This document shows positions 25,101-38,800 of a stretch of 64,000 bases of DNA, piece after piece (within the stretch, counting starts at the first letter, position 1; each line of letters begins with the position of its first letter). The stretch covers positions 309,077-373,076 of the forward strand of contig NMRA01000134.1 of NCBI GenBank assembly GCA_002633005.1, given 5' to 3'. A model generated the notes under the pieces. It made no database searches, was not told the origin of the DNA, and saw nothing but the letters and a program-made list of their open reading frames with translations. The DNA is from Phoronis australis. Taxonomy: Eukaryota; Phoronida; Phoronidae. The position numbers and the translations under genes were made by a program.

Positions 25101-28100
25101 AATTTTACTGCTCCACTATATTGTGTTCTAAATCGATATTAAGCTTTACTATAAGTCAGTTATCTGTGGTGTGGTTATAGGCAGAGAGACGGAGACAGAG
25201 AGCAGAAGAGGAGAGACAACTGGCAGCTGAAAGGTTGGAAAGAGAGAAATTATTCCGTGCAGAGGAGGTGAGGCGTTAGTAGTCTGATAGAGCTGGTAGC
25301 GCTGCCTATTGGACACTGTCAGAATCTTAAAGCAGAAAATGTCATTGCTAACATCTTTTTTTGAAAATTATCATTTTGTGTTTTTGTCTGATTACCTGAA
25401 ATGATATTTATAAGTTACCTGGACACCTTTCTTTCAGTTTTAATTTTAATTACACATGGGCTTCAAAAATATTTTTTACTATTTTTTGCTTACTTAAAGG
25501 GCTTTTGCAAACCCCTGTAGGGCAAAAGAAGACTTTTAAAATTGTCGAATTTTAACCCTCATGGTCATAAACTTATCTCAACTTTTTCTTTACTTAGATT
25601 AAACATTTTCCAATTTGCGGCACCAAAATCCAAGCCGAAATTGAATTTTTCTGATTCTGAAATTTGTTGCACCGACATTTTTGCGTTTTTCATATTTCTC
25701 AAGTTCTGAACACTGCAAGTTTTAGCATAACAAGGTCTGAAAACAGGGTAGAGTTGAGTAACGCTAGGACCTTGCTAAAAGGCAAGACTTCACGAGATTA
25801 CGTGAGATATTGCTGTGTATTTCAAATGAGAACACGTGATTTTGGCTAGATTTTTGCAAGGTCCTAGTGTAGGTCCTATCATACGTTCTAGTGCTATTGA
25901 AGTCTACTTGGATTTGCAAGCAACGTTGATTACTTGCAGGTCAACAAAAATTGCCACTAGATCCCTGGTATGGTTGCTGTTGTGCTCTACATCTGATTCA
26001 GTTTGTGAATGGTTGACATGCTTCTCTTGCCATGTATGATAATACCATGACAACACGTGTATTTTGGACATGGACAAATCTCCAGTCTTTTAATTCTTGA
26101 GTTTTGGATAGACAACATTGCGAATTGTACAGGATCTAAGCTGGAACAAAATAATATTTTTTACCATCTGTAGAATTTGTAGACAAAGTGTAATTTCTTG
26201 ACAAGAATTAAAGTGTGAGTTCATTAGAGACCATGCCTGGTGCATGAATTGACCTGATGAGTCAAACAAACATACTGAGCCTGTTTTTGAACAGTCCCCA
26301 AATTTAGAAAACACTTATACTCTGAGTTAGGTACAGGTGGAGATCAGTTTTATAAAGTTAGTGGTCTACTTAAATCATAAGTTGGCATGTTGCCAGACGG
26401 TGGGTCCTTGGCAATTTTTGCCAGAACAAACTGGTATTATCTACTGAAAACATGTCTGATTTTGCTTTTTATAATTTATTATACTTATTTTCATTAGTTC
26501 AAAATTATTCCATGGATCACATGCTCATTAATTTTTATGCGGGCCGTAATATCATACAGTACATGGTTACAACACAGTCCTTAGGCAGGCTAATTAATAT
26601 GCAGATTGTATGTATGTATCTATGTAGTTTGTATTTATATGTGTATATATTTATTATGGTGACAAGTACAATTAATTCAAACAGTTATAGGTATAACATT
26701 CGTAAGAAAGATAAGTACCCAGCCCAGTTGGGCTTATTAGTCACTTTAACCACACAACTCAGATGTAGGCCTACCATAAATGCGTCGGTTTTTAAGTTCA
26801 AAAGCAGACTTGATATATTTGGCGAATGGCCTAGGGAAACACTGAAACGGCAGTTTTAATATCTCTAATCTTCTGAAATCTGCACAGTTCAGGACTTAAA
26901 GTGAAACATTATGAATTGGAATAGATATCTGTGAGTTGTAAAGAGAACAATCAAACACAAAATGTAGCTCATCCTCCACAGAACCAGAATCATAACACAA
27001 GCAAAGTCTTTCATAGGTGTGTTTACATTACGACCTGTTTCCAAGTGCAATGGTTGATTTCCTGCTCTATGAGCCAAAAGAGATCGCTCAGAATGAGGTA
27101 AATTAAGCTTCACATGCGGTTCAGTTAAAAACTCGTGCTTACGTAAAATGTAGGTTTTTAACTTGGGTTTTGTTACAACAGACTCAGCCCAAACATGTTT
27201 CGAGTATTCAAATAGTTTGTTTCAAGCATCTACTGTGTTACAAGTAGTCAAATTTTGAAAACAGGATTGCATGCCAATTGTGGTAAACAAATTTTTGATA
27301 CCGTCCATCTAATCATTTCTACCAACAGAGTACTCCCATAGAAATACATTTTTTGGTAACCTATCACCACCTGTGGTCACCAATTTGTTTCAAAGACACA
27401 ACATGTTCAATTTAAATCTGTTTCCGGTGGAATCCCACCCCATATCGCCACCAGCAGCATGAGTGGCTGTAAATCAGTTGACCCCTACATAAAAACGCAT
27501 AGCTCTGTTTGAATATTTTCATCATTACCAAAATTTTTGTAACCCCAAACAGATGACCCGTAATCCAAAATTGGTGCCACACAGGAATTAAATAATGTTT
27601 TAATTATGTTTTGTATCCTTCAGATTCTTGTTAACATGGAATGTTGACCATATCTTCCCCAACACTCTACCAGAAGTTTCAGATAATGTATTGAAATTTT
27701 CTTTGAAGTCAAGGTGTTGATCCAGAATACAGCCTAAATATTTGTATGAGGAATTATAACTAATGACACTATTTAAAAATAAATTCAAAATTGCTTAAAG
27801 GTGTAGACTTAGCTCGAAAATAGACGCTAGTTTTTGCCATGTTTACAACCATTCTCCACTTTTTACACCCTGTCCAGTTTCTTAAAACCATCGACATATC
27901 TTGCATGTCATTTTCATTCTCTTACAAAAGTGCAATATTGTCAGCATAAAGAGGCATTGAAATATTGTCAGCATAAAGAGGCATTGAAATATTGTCAGCA
28001 TAAAGAGGCATTGAAATATTGTCAGCATAAAGAGGCATTGAAATATTGTCAGCATAAAGAGGCATTGAAATATTGTCAGCATAAAGAGGCATTGAAATAT

Positions 28101-29797
28101 TGTCCGGGCCACATTTGACACCTTTACCCAATTGTTTAATTTCCACAGCTAAGTCATTTATGTATAAGGCAAAGAATGTCAGTGATAATACGCCCCTCTG
28201 ACGGAAACCATTTTCAGTAGTGAACCAACCACTACGGATACAGAGTGCCATTTAATCGTATACAGTTCAATGAACTTCTGTAAAGCACACGAATTGCATC
28301 CCTCATTTGACCATTAATATCATTTTGTAGTAATGTATCAAACAAAACTTCATGGTTTGTCAGTCAAAAGCGTGTTGATGTCCTCAAATGTTACAAATTA
28401 ATGTAAAAAGGTTAGACAACTTTCTTGTTTGAATAATTGATGACAGGACATATATGTGATCAATACAGGACCATTCAGGCTTTGAAAACAATTTTGCACA
28501 TCAACTAAAATATTGTTCTGTTCACAGAAACCCACATTTCTATTATTTTACACAGTACTGAAGAGTTTATAAATATTTGAAAGAAGGCTAATCCCACAGT
28601 AGTTCAAAGTTATTCTAGGGTCGTCTGTAGAATTCATAGCTTAAAAGATTCATTAAACAACTGGGTTAGAAAAACAATAATTTCGAATTTTAACACCCCA
28701 TAAGCTATACAGTCATAGCCGACGGCTTTGTTATTCTTTGCTTTCTTGACAGTTCTAACCTCATCAATAGAGATTTCACAATTTAAGCCATGATCAATAT
28801 TAGAACAATCTTTTTCTAGCTGCGTTTGCAAATTCAAGGTTTTCAAATAAAATTAATCATCTTATAGGTTAGTGTATTTTCAGAACTGCATATTTTAAAT
28901 AATTGTTCGTAATCATTTTCCCATTTATTTGAAACAAAATTTCTATCAGTTTATTTTATTTGAATCCAAGACTTCCAGGGGAACTTCGCTAAACTGATTT
29001 GGTCCCAGTTTCTAATATATGCCCAGAAATCCTTAGGATTTTCAGTATTCAGATTCTCAATTTCAATCTGAACGTTCAACTTGTATGAATGTTTCGCGCA
29101 TTTAATTTTTTTTGTCAAATTTATATCGAGCAGACAGAAATAGTTGTTTGTAACATGACCAATTCCTGCATCCTCTTTGACTTCTTGAAAGTTGTTTTTC
29201 AATGTGCTTTAATTTTGTCCACAAATCGTTGAGTTCCGAATTCCAATAAAGCTGATTCCTTTTAAAATACTTTCCTAGTTTACGACTCTGATAATAATCC
29301 TTGTAATCCAGCAAGGAATCCGTTTCCTTAATGAATAGATCAACAAATTTCTGATACACTATATGAAGTTGGTTCTGATGTTCATAGGATAACAATAATG
29401 AATCAAATAAACATAAAATTTCTTCATTAAATGTCACATTATTACTTAATTCTGCCGGGATAATGGAGACGTCGTATTTACATTTTTTCGAAAGAGTATT
29501 TAAATCTAAAGGCCTGTCCATACCACGTAAACATACTCCAGGCGAGGAGATTTTAAACTTTAAAACAAGAACAGAATGATCTGGTGCTTTATATCTCGAC
29601 CCAATCAATGCGTGGATATCTAACGTATTAATAATATGAGAGGTCTTATTGGACTATTTGTGCACCTGACTGATAACACCAGACCAAGATGGACAAGGTC
29701 TTTGAACTTGGCAGTGGCACAATTTTAAGGAATATGGTTGGTCATTGGCAATGTATTATTGTTGTTGTTGTTATTATTACTATTATTATTATTATTA

Positions 29798-29846
<49 letters not shown>

Positions 29847-32800
29847 GCACTGCACTGAGTGTCAGCAATCTCTTCTAGGCAGAAAAGAAACGTGAGAAAG
29901 AGGCTTTGGAGCAACAGCGGAAAGAAGAACGTGAGCGAAAGAGGCTGGAAGAGGAGGAGAGAAAGCAGAAGATTGGCAGGCCGAACTATGTCATTGTAAA
30001 GAAAACGAGGAATAATGAAGAAAATGTGAGAACGAATTTTTATTTTGCAAAATTTTCACTGATATTTTGCATTTGTTTGGTATACTACCCAGGATGTTTA
30101 ATTTGTACTTGAAAGTGTTGTTCATAAGTTCAGAACATGTAGTAGCTGAACCTTACATCTGCTTCATTGTACTACAAACTGATTTGGTTATTATAACTTC
30201 TTTATTTGATATCAAATCTCACCTTATCGCTTCCAGACTTTTGTGTGCAGCTGCTGGTTTCGTTTAATCTGAGTTTTTTAGAATCTGTTCGTCTGCATTG
30301 AAAGGCATAATAATATTCAAACGGTGTATTGGACATGATAACCCCTGCACGCTGCTGCCACCTGGGGGAATAATTAGACATGCCCATTGCTTGTTGTTGT
30401 CTGTCTGTCTGGCACCAACTATCAAATCCTAGTGATAACCTTTTGCACTTCATTAAAATTCCTGTCGGTTAAAAATTTCTCAGCTAGCCATTTTGTGTTC
30501 CTTCATGTCTGAGTTTGGGCTATTTTTATGACTTCCTGCCTGTAGTTGTTAAGTGGTATTAAATATTTAACTGATCTCTGACTCATTAGCTGCAGAGCAG
30601 CTGACATGCACGCTTCTGTTACTACTATTTTTGAAGGGAAAAACTAATGTCATTGCCCCAGTTTATGACAGAATGCCGACTGGTGAGGGTTCAACGTTTT
30701 GCGGACAAATACAGCTTTTAGTCTGTATAAATTTTAAAAAAATACTTTGTATTATTTGGTACAAGTCTTGCTGTATTTTATACAACTTTGTACTTTTTAA
30801 CATTGTATATTATTTTAAAATTCAATTTTAATTGTATAACAATGATATTTTGCTTTAAGAGCATTGTATTGTTGTTTATTTTAGGCATTACTAGGAGGTA
30901 ACACAAACCTGTGTCTTGTTACAGTAACTGATTGATGAATTAGTTCAAGTATGATGTTCAATCCTTCATTCACTTTGAGTGACACATGTGGGCCAGTCTG
31001 TCTGGTAGGGAGTGCACTGTTTAACCAATCTTTGGTTTGTTGTCCTTCCTTGGAAGAGGGAGATTATCTCCCTGAGGTATTTCCCAACAGTTGCATAATG
31101 TCAGCAGACTAGAGATGGTATTAGTACTTGTAGACAAATATTGCAGTCTCATTCTGAGTCAAAGTTAACCATACTGTGAGTTCTGACTATACAGAACAGG
31201 GACTTTGTTAAAAACCCTAGGATACACTTGCCAATTTTGGACTTGCACAAGTAGTAGTTTTGCCCAATTATTTTTTATTTTGCCCATATTATTTATTTTG
31301 CCCATATTATTTATTTTGCCCATATTATTTATTTTGCCCAATTATTTTTTATTTTGCCCATATTATTTATTTTGCCCAATTATTTTTTATTTTGCCCAAT
31401 TATTTATTTTGCCCATATTATTTATAAGCTTCCCACCTTTTACACTATTTTTCTCCTGAATCATGAATCACAACTGGCCTCCCCCCTGTAAGGCAAAATT
31501 TGTTGTGGTTATACAGTGTTACCCTGAGGCTGTTTTTATGTTATTTAAGCTGAAAGCGATTTATACTGGGTTCATGGGTGAGTTACCTCGGATGCGATAA
31601 AAACCAACTAAAATAGTTCCCACCATGTATTTTCTTAGTTTTTGAGGTTTTAATTAGTTAATATGCAATAAATACCATAAAATCTACCTAAATAAGCACT
31701 TTTGATGCCAAATAGTTGAATTTTTTTTTAATTTTGAAGAAAAAATAGTTATCTCCAAGTTTTCCCCGCCATATGATGTAATGGGTGGAAAACGTTTGGT
31801 CACTTGACAATCAATTGCAATGGTGAAATGCAGCAGATCAGAAGACGAGGACGATTTTGAGTGAGAACTGGACAATTAGTATGCTAACAGGGGAGAGAGT
31901 GGATATGGGCATCACACTCAAGTACTTGAAGAATGAGACAGTGAATTGATTTCCCATTTAGCAAACTTTCCTGGGCATTGAGGCCACAACCCACTTGCAA
32001 AAGACATGCTGCAGACATATATGAGCCACAACCAACTGAACCAAGGGGTGGTCCATATCCTCCAATTTGAAACTTAATAATCTCTGATGACAAAGGCTAC
32101 ATTAAACCTGGGTCATGCTATTGCCATGATGGAATGAACATGGTCTAAACATAATGCATACAGGTGTTGTATCACTCGATCTGGGCCAGGACCGAGAGCC
32201 TGACATCATTCACCCTAGAATGCAGACAGTTTCATCATTATTTATAAAATTTTCAAATGCACTTACAAGGCGGCTTGTCCTTCATCGTAATGCCGCTGTT
32301 GTGTTTGTTCGAAACACAATTACTTGAAATGTGCCGCTCAAAGTGTGGCTCACAATTAAATCGTGTGTTCCACACTGACATTCCAGGCTCTCGTGTGGTA
32401 CACAAACTGATGCCATATCTGTACAATGTTCACGTATTTAGGAAATTTAAACAAAGAGGCATTCTCAGTGAAGCTGCTATTGCTACAGCCTCTACAAACA
32501 CACCTTTTCATGTCTGAAAAAGATTTTCCTCACAACTCCTCAGTATCGCACTGGTAAAAGAACAATGGTGGAGACGGTCTTCCACGCATTGCGTACAACT
32601 TCGATAACAGAAAAATATTTTAAAAAAATTTTTGGCATGTTTCTTAGCAATGGGTATACTAAAGGCTATTAAATCTCTTAAGATCTATTAATAAAATTCT
32701 TTTTGAGACACATTGTCATGGTGGGTTCATTTCTTGGTTATCTCCTCATATTTTCCCCCAGATTCACCTCATTTTCCATTGATGCAAAGTTACGCTCCCA

Positions 32801-35800
32801 CACTGTGGGATGAGTATCCTGATTTCATTGATTGGCTACTCCACAGGATACAGCTGTGTCATTGTCAGTTTGACATAGTCCAGCTCTCTCATTGTCTGCC
32901 TTCTGCTGATACCCTCACATATTGCAGCAATTATGTTGTAAACAGCATGCCTGCCGCTAACCCATATTCAAAAATACTATTCCAAATGACGTTCAGCAAA
33001 TGTCTTTTGAAGATGTGTTTTTTATGAAATACTATCACCAAAAAACTTCGAATGGAGAAAAACGGTTGACTTTCAGAGAAATTAGACTTAACTTTCAAAT
33101 GGTGATTTCTTTGTGTGACTTAAAGCACTGACCCGTTTATTACCACAACATTGTGTACCAACACAACGGCTTGTTTATCAAGTTTAATCGAAAATGATTT
33201 TGATATTATGTTGGAAATTTCTTGGTGTTTGGAATGGTACTCCATCAAGTGTGTTAAAATCATAAACTTTTTCTCTTCCAAAAAACAATGTCAGCTTCTG
33301 ATTAGTTATCACTGACTGAAAAATGTACTGTAATATGTTCTTATATGTTAAACATGAGGTTGGTCATACACCAAAGAATGTTTTTATTTTAATGTATTTG
33401 ATGAGAATGGAAAGATTATGTTTTGCAGTTACGTATATTTGGTTTCCCCACTTATCAATAAACTTAAACTGCTCATTTTCCTATGCTCTGACCATATTCT
33501 TTCCCTAAATTTTCTCTTTCTGTTGTTGAAGATAATTCTTCCCCCAATGGCACCAGGCATATCAATGAAGATCAAGTTGATACCCAAGTCAAAACATTAC
33601 TTTGTCATCATGTGCCTTATCTTGGACTTGAACTGCTGGCAAGCTAACACCCCTCATCTCCTACAATGAACTGTGCCTGCTGACTGCAATCTGAGATGAT
33701 GACTAGAACCATCTGTGAGACAGCTATCCTCTCCACTCAGGCTTGTCTGTTTACATACGAAATGCTGCTTCCCAAATTAGCTGGCCAACATTCTCTGTAT
33801 AGCACTTTCCATATATGGCTCTACTGGGCTCACTGTATGACTGACTGTAGTCAACTGGCTTCTTGCAGTGAAGCAGGGTTTGGCTCGGTTTTCGTGAACT
33901 TTTTCTGCAAGAGGCAGCTTAGTCTATCCACAGTTTCGGCAAGATGAGTTCTGTGAGTATATACACAATGAAACAACATGGTTGTATACTGATGTCAGTT
34001 TATGGTAGCCAAGAGTTGTGCTATGAAGTGATAGTGTTATTTGTGATCAGTGGATGTCATGGTTAATTCCTGTAAGAATTAGTTTTATACCAACATGGCT
34101 GTCACCACATGATGCAGAAGGTTGTGTGATATCTCATCATGCATGTAGCTGTTGCCTGATATCTAAGCATGGTGCTACATGTTTTCCACTGATGTATTAC
34201 TTGATTCCTTTGTTTCTATTTTGCAAGAGATTTTATAAAATTGTGTTTGTAGTAACTGTGGGGGGGGGGGTGGCGTACAATGTCCTGGATTCATTCTTCC
34301 TTACCTTTTCTTGTTACTATCGCAGTATGGCACTATGTTTCTGTTACTATGGCATTAAATTCATCATTTAGTTTTGCAAATTCCCACTAACTTTGGGTCA
34401 GCATGTATTTGAAGGTCATACCACAAAGTTAGTCAGTGTGAAGACTGTCAAAATCAACTTGTGTTCTCAAAGTAAAATAACTCTCTGTGGATTGACGCAT
34501 TCACATTTTTAACGATAGTCTGCATTGTAATGAATTTTTTTACCAGTTGTCTCATTGTGTTTTCAGTTAAGAATTATTGACATAAAACAGCTAGGCAGGT
34601 CACAACAGAGGTATTGATCAATATACAAATGATAATTTATGGTAATGATATATATTCTTGCACAAATTTTCATGGACGTCTTTAAGCTTAAAAGCTTTTT
34701 TTAAATGACACATTGTTAATAATGTTGTCCTCATTTGAACTCTCCAACTCATGTTAAGAAATGCTTTATAGGGTTGACCCAGTTTCACGAAAATGTCAGA
34801 CAAGTCAAATTGTACGTCCTCATATATTTACTGCATGACATTGTGTAGCAGTAAAACTTTGTTGGCTGGATCTTGAAATTGAGTTGCAAATCTGTTCCAA
34901 GAGTAGGAAATGGATGACCAGCAGCATAAAAACGATTTAGTCATCTTGCTAGACAATCAGTTGTCACCTCAACTAAAGCTGAGCAGATGCATACTTTGAT
35001 TTCAACGACTTGAAGTATCATCAAATGATAGTAAAGCATTATTCCTAAAAATAATTGCAGGAGGTCTGGTACAGGTTGTACCAGGCATGCACACACGCAG
35101 CTCAGGTAGTTCCCACTTGGAACCATGATTCTTATGCATAATTATTAGTACCGTATATTGTTAAAACTGAGCTGAGGAGCTGACTAGAGGGTCTAGCAGT
35201 GTGCCCCAGTGAGACTCGAGTCCACGACCTTGAATAAAGGAAGAAGACAAACTTGCCTCCTCTTAGCTTGTTTGTATGATTTGCAAGTAATACTAAAACA
35301 ACATGCCACACTGCTCATATCAGTATTACTCACTAAATGTAAACGAGTTTTGCTGTGTTACTCATATCAAATCTTGTCATAGGTTCTTCTCAATAAGTTT
35401 TTGGGTTCTACATAATATTATATGTGAAATCATCCTTTTTAATGTCTTGGCACTTCTTGAACATTTAGCTTACATGCACGAAATTAAGCTATGTTGAACC
35501 CTCACTTCCCATTCAGATACATAGTGCCCCATATGCTGCTCCTGTTGAAAGTCAAGGTACCTACACTAGTCGGTTAACGGACTCATAAACTCGGTCACGG
35601 ATGCATGAACACGACTCACGTACATGCAAACACCGTTCACTAACTCACAAACACGGGAACGGACTCACAAAACACAATCCATTCACCGAAATACACGGGA
35701 CACTGACTCAATTCACAATTAAGAAACACGGTTAATGGACCAGAAAACACGGTTCACTACTTCGATAAAGCATGCCATAAACACGGGTCACGGACTCATC

Positions 35801-38800
35801 GGCTTCCTGGGTCAGCTGACACCTACATTTGTCCGTAAACCGTGTTTGGCAGTCCGTTAACCGTGTTTCTTCGTGAATGTGAGTCCGTGTCCCGTGTATT
35901 TCGGTGAATGGATCGTGTTTTGTGAGTCCGTTCCCGTGTTGTGAGTCAGTGAACGGTGTTTACAGGTACTTGAGTCGTGATCGTGTTTATGAGTCCGTTA
36001 ACCGTGTAGTTTAGGTGCCTTGAAAGTGTACAGAGCCCATCCCTGATGTCTATATTCTGACCTCATCATAGACAAAGCTCCATCCCCGTCCAGGTTGACC
36101 TCTTGGTGAGGTCAGCATGAACAGTGCCCCATCCTTGTCCATTCTGACCTTTGGCTGGTCAGTTCTGCATCAGAGTGAATAGAACAACACCTTGTCCATT
36201 TTGACCTCTTGTTAGCTATAGTTCAGATTCTGTTTGACCTGAAGAGCATGCCATTCGAACTGTCAGTCTGTTTATTATCTTAGCAGATGTTGTGTGTAAG
36301 TGCTCACCAGAATCATTACACCAGACTAATTAGGAGGGCACAGTGTCCCCGTTTGTGGGTTGGTTGTAACATGAAACTGCACCATTGAATAATAAACTTT
36401 TCACTACATCAGTTTGGCCAGATAAAATGGTTTTGATTGTTATCAGATCATTTCAAATAATTCACCAAAATCAAGATTTCTGCAAATGGTCATTAAGTAT
36501 CAAACTCTTATTTTGCGAAGTAGAATTGAAATCAGTACTCAAATTTCTTTGATTGACAGATTTTGTAGTTATCAAAGTTATCAAATACATCATTGTGCAA
36601 TTGCTCAGAACTTGAACATGTTAAAGCTTATCTTGAATGGTAATACCTGTAAACTGGGTTACTATAGTTTAAGAGCATCGCTCGGAGTCCACTACTGCCA
36701 TGAATTGCCAAATGTAACGAGTTGTTAACTTGAGGCGTATTGGCTTGCTTTTGTGTACGTCATGGTGAGAATCACCTTTTAAGTCAAAGAGTTGCGAAGA
36801 GCACCCGAACGCAATGTACTTCCATTTAGACCTCTATTCAATACAACTGTTATCGGCATTTTGTTGCTTATGCTGGGATATCGGAATAACGCAACATGGC
36901 ATGAAAACTGAAGGCAGCTTCACTTATCATTTGACGGGCTTACACTTGCGTGATTAACTCGCGTTTTCTTATTTTACTAAGGATTTGCTAGGACTATCTG
37001 GTTAGCTCATAACAAAATTCCAAGTTAAGCTTTAAGGCATTAATTTGATGCTACATATCTTTCATTGAGAACAATGAGAAAATAATATTTCTATTGGTGA
37101 GATTTTATCGTTTATGTGGATCAAAACGGGATAAACCTAACGGTAAACTGTGATTTTGTGGTGAAGGGAAAACCCTGGTCATACGGGTAATGTATAGGTG
37201 ACCGCCACAATCATCTCAACTTTTAACACTTTTATTGGGGCCATGTACAATGCTGTCTTTAAAAATCCCTGTTTTTGTTTTGAATAGGATTTATTATGTC
37301 TGAGAAGTAACATTCTTTTTTGGTGGTTGTGACTAGATTCAATACTGCAGACTTGGTTTGATGATGGCAATTTTGACTTGAACTGCATGGCATTTTAAAA
37401 TGACTTGGATTGAAAGGTAAACTTCAGTAAATGTACTTAGTCTTTGGATGATGTGTGTGTTGACTACACAGTATGTGTTACATTAGTTGAGCTTGAATTA
37501 GAAAGATGGCAAAATGATCACCAGAAAATATTTATAGCATGGTGTTGAGTTGTAAAAATACTGCAGGTGTAAGCAATCTCTCTATATGGTGTAATGTAAT
37601 TTGACAATCAAAATCATGTCTGTCCTGTTTTCTGTTTCAGATGGATAATGTTGTCAAGGCCAAGGAAGACATGGCCAAGTCAAAGGAACAACTGGAAGCT
37701 GAGAAGAAAGCCATTCTCTCTCAACGGGTGGCACCACTGAACATTGCTGGCTTCGACACGGCTAAGCTGGCAGAAAAGGCAAAGGAAATCCACCAGGCTA
37801 TTTGGAACCTGGAGAGTGAGAAGTATGACTTGGAGCAGAGGTTCAAGAAACAACAGTTAGAGGTGAGTTGAGAAGGGGGTGCGAAGAACATGGTTAGCAA
37901 GTGCTTGAAGTGGTCAATACAAGAACCTGTAGGAGATCTGGAGCCTGGCCCTAGTTGCATAAAACTTTGTGACGTGTTCAGCAATATCGTCACACGTGCT
38001 CGTTGTCTTTGCTGTACAGTGTATTTTAGGACACCTTGGAAATAACGAAGAGTTAGAAATAACTATGGGAAGACTTGAAACAGAGGTTCAAAGTAGAATG
38101 ATAAATGTAAGGAAAGAAGGGGTTGAGCAGACCAAAGTTTACTGTCCATACTGACTTTAACTCCCCAAAACATCAATCTAGTTCTTTGTTAAGTATTTCG
38201 GTGCTCATCTGCCAGGCTATACAACTCCCAGGCAATTAATTGTCTACCACAGTTCAAAAAGTTTTGAAAACCATTCATCAATGAACTGAAACTTAATGCA
38301 TCTATTTTGGCTAATTTTTATTGTATTTCTTTGAGTAAAAATTATTCCAACTATACTTTTCATGAAGAATTTAATTTTGGAAGCCAAGCAGTTTGAAAAA
38401 TCACCAGTTTTAGTCCATGATATATCAGTTTATGTTAGCCATTGGTTTATTGTTGTGTTGCTACTGCAGTAATTGTTCTACTATACACAATATAACCTTA
38501 GATCAGATTCCCTGATAAACAGATCTCTTGGCAACAGTGGAAATGTACAAATCTATTGATGAATTTCAAGGTGGTGGGAAAGGGCGGAGTTGGTAATTCA
38601 GGACCTGTTAAGTGAGAAGTGTGACTTACGATATATTGTTCAAGATACAGTGTATGCCAAAGTGTGTCGTTGTAAAGGGGGAGGAGTGTTGTGTGTTCTA
38701 ATGTTGTGCTGTCTGGTTACAGATGATGGACCTCAGTGAAAGAGCAAGACAAATGAACAAAGGGTAAGTGTTGTTAGGAGTATTATTTCACTTTGAGATT

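Larger units (their letters stand above)
30026..37640. other. Largest troponin T intron
   Basis: 7.6 kb containing the 31257 tandem repeat, SINE copy 2 and the foldback element. A stretch at 32160-32600 has short open frames that look like a decayed protein-coding insertion but could not be identified. Confidence 0.5.

Noticed and set aside
27834-28121. ORFs with KEALKYCQH or LTIFQCLFM repeats
   Set aside because: They are other frames of the 27-bp repeat inside the LINE.
30885-30897. Possible 13-nt microexon between TTTTAG and GTAACA
   Set aside because: It is not a multiple of three and would break the frame between two exons that already join in phase.
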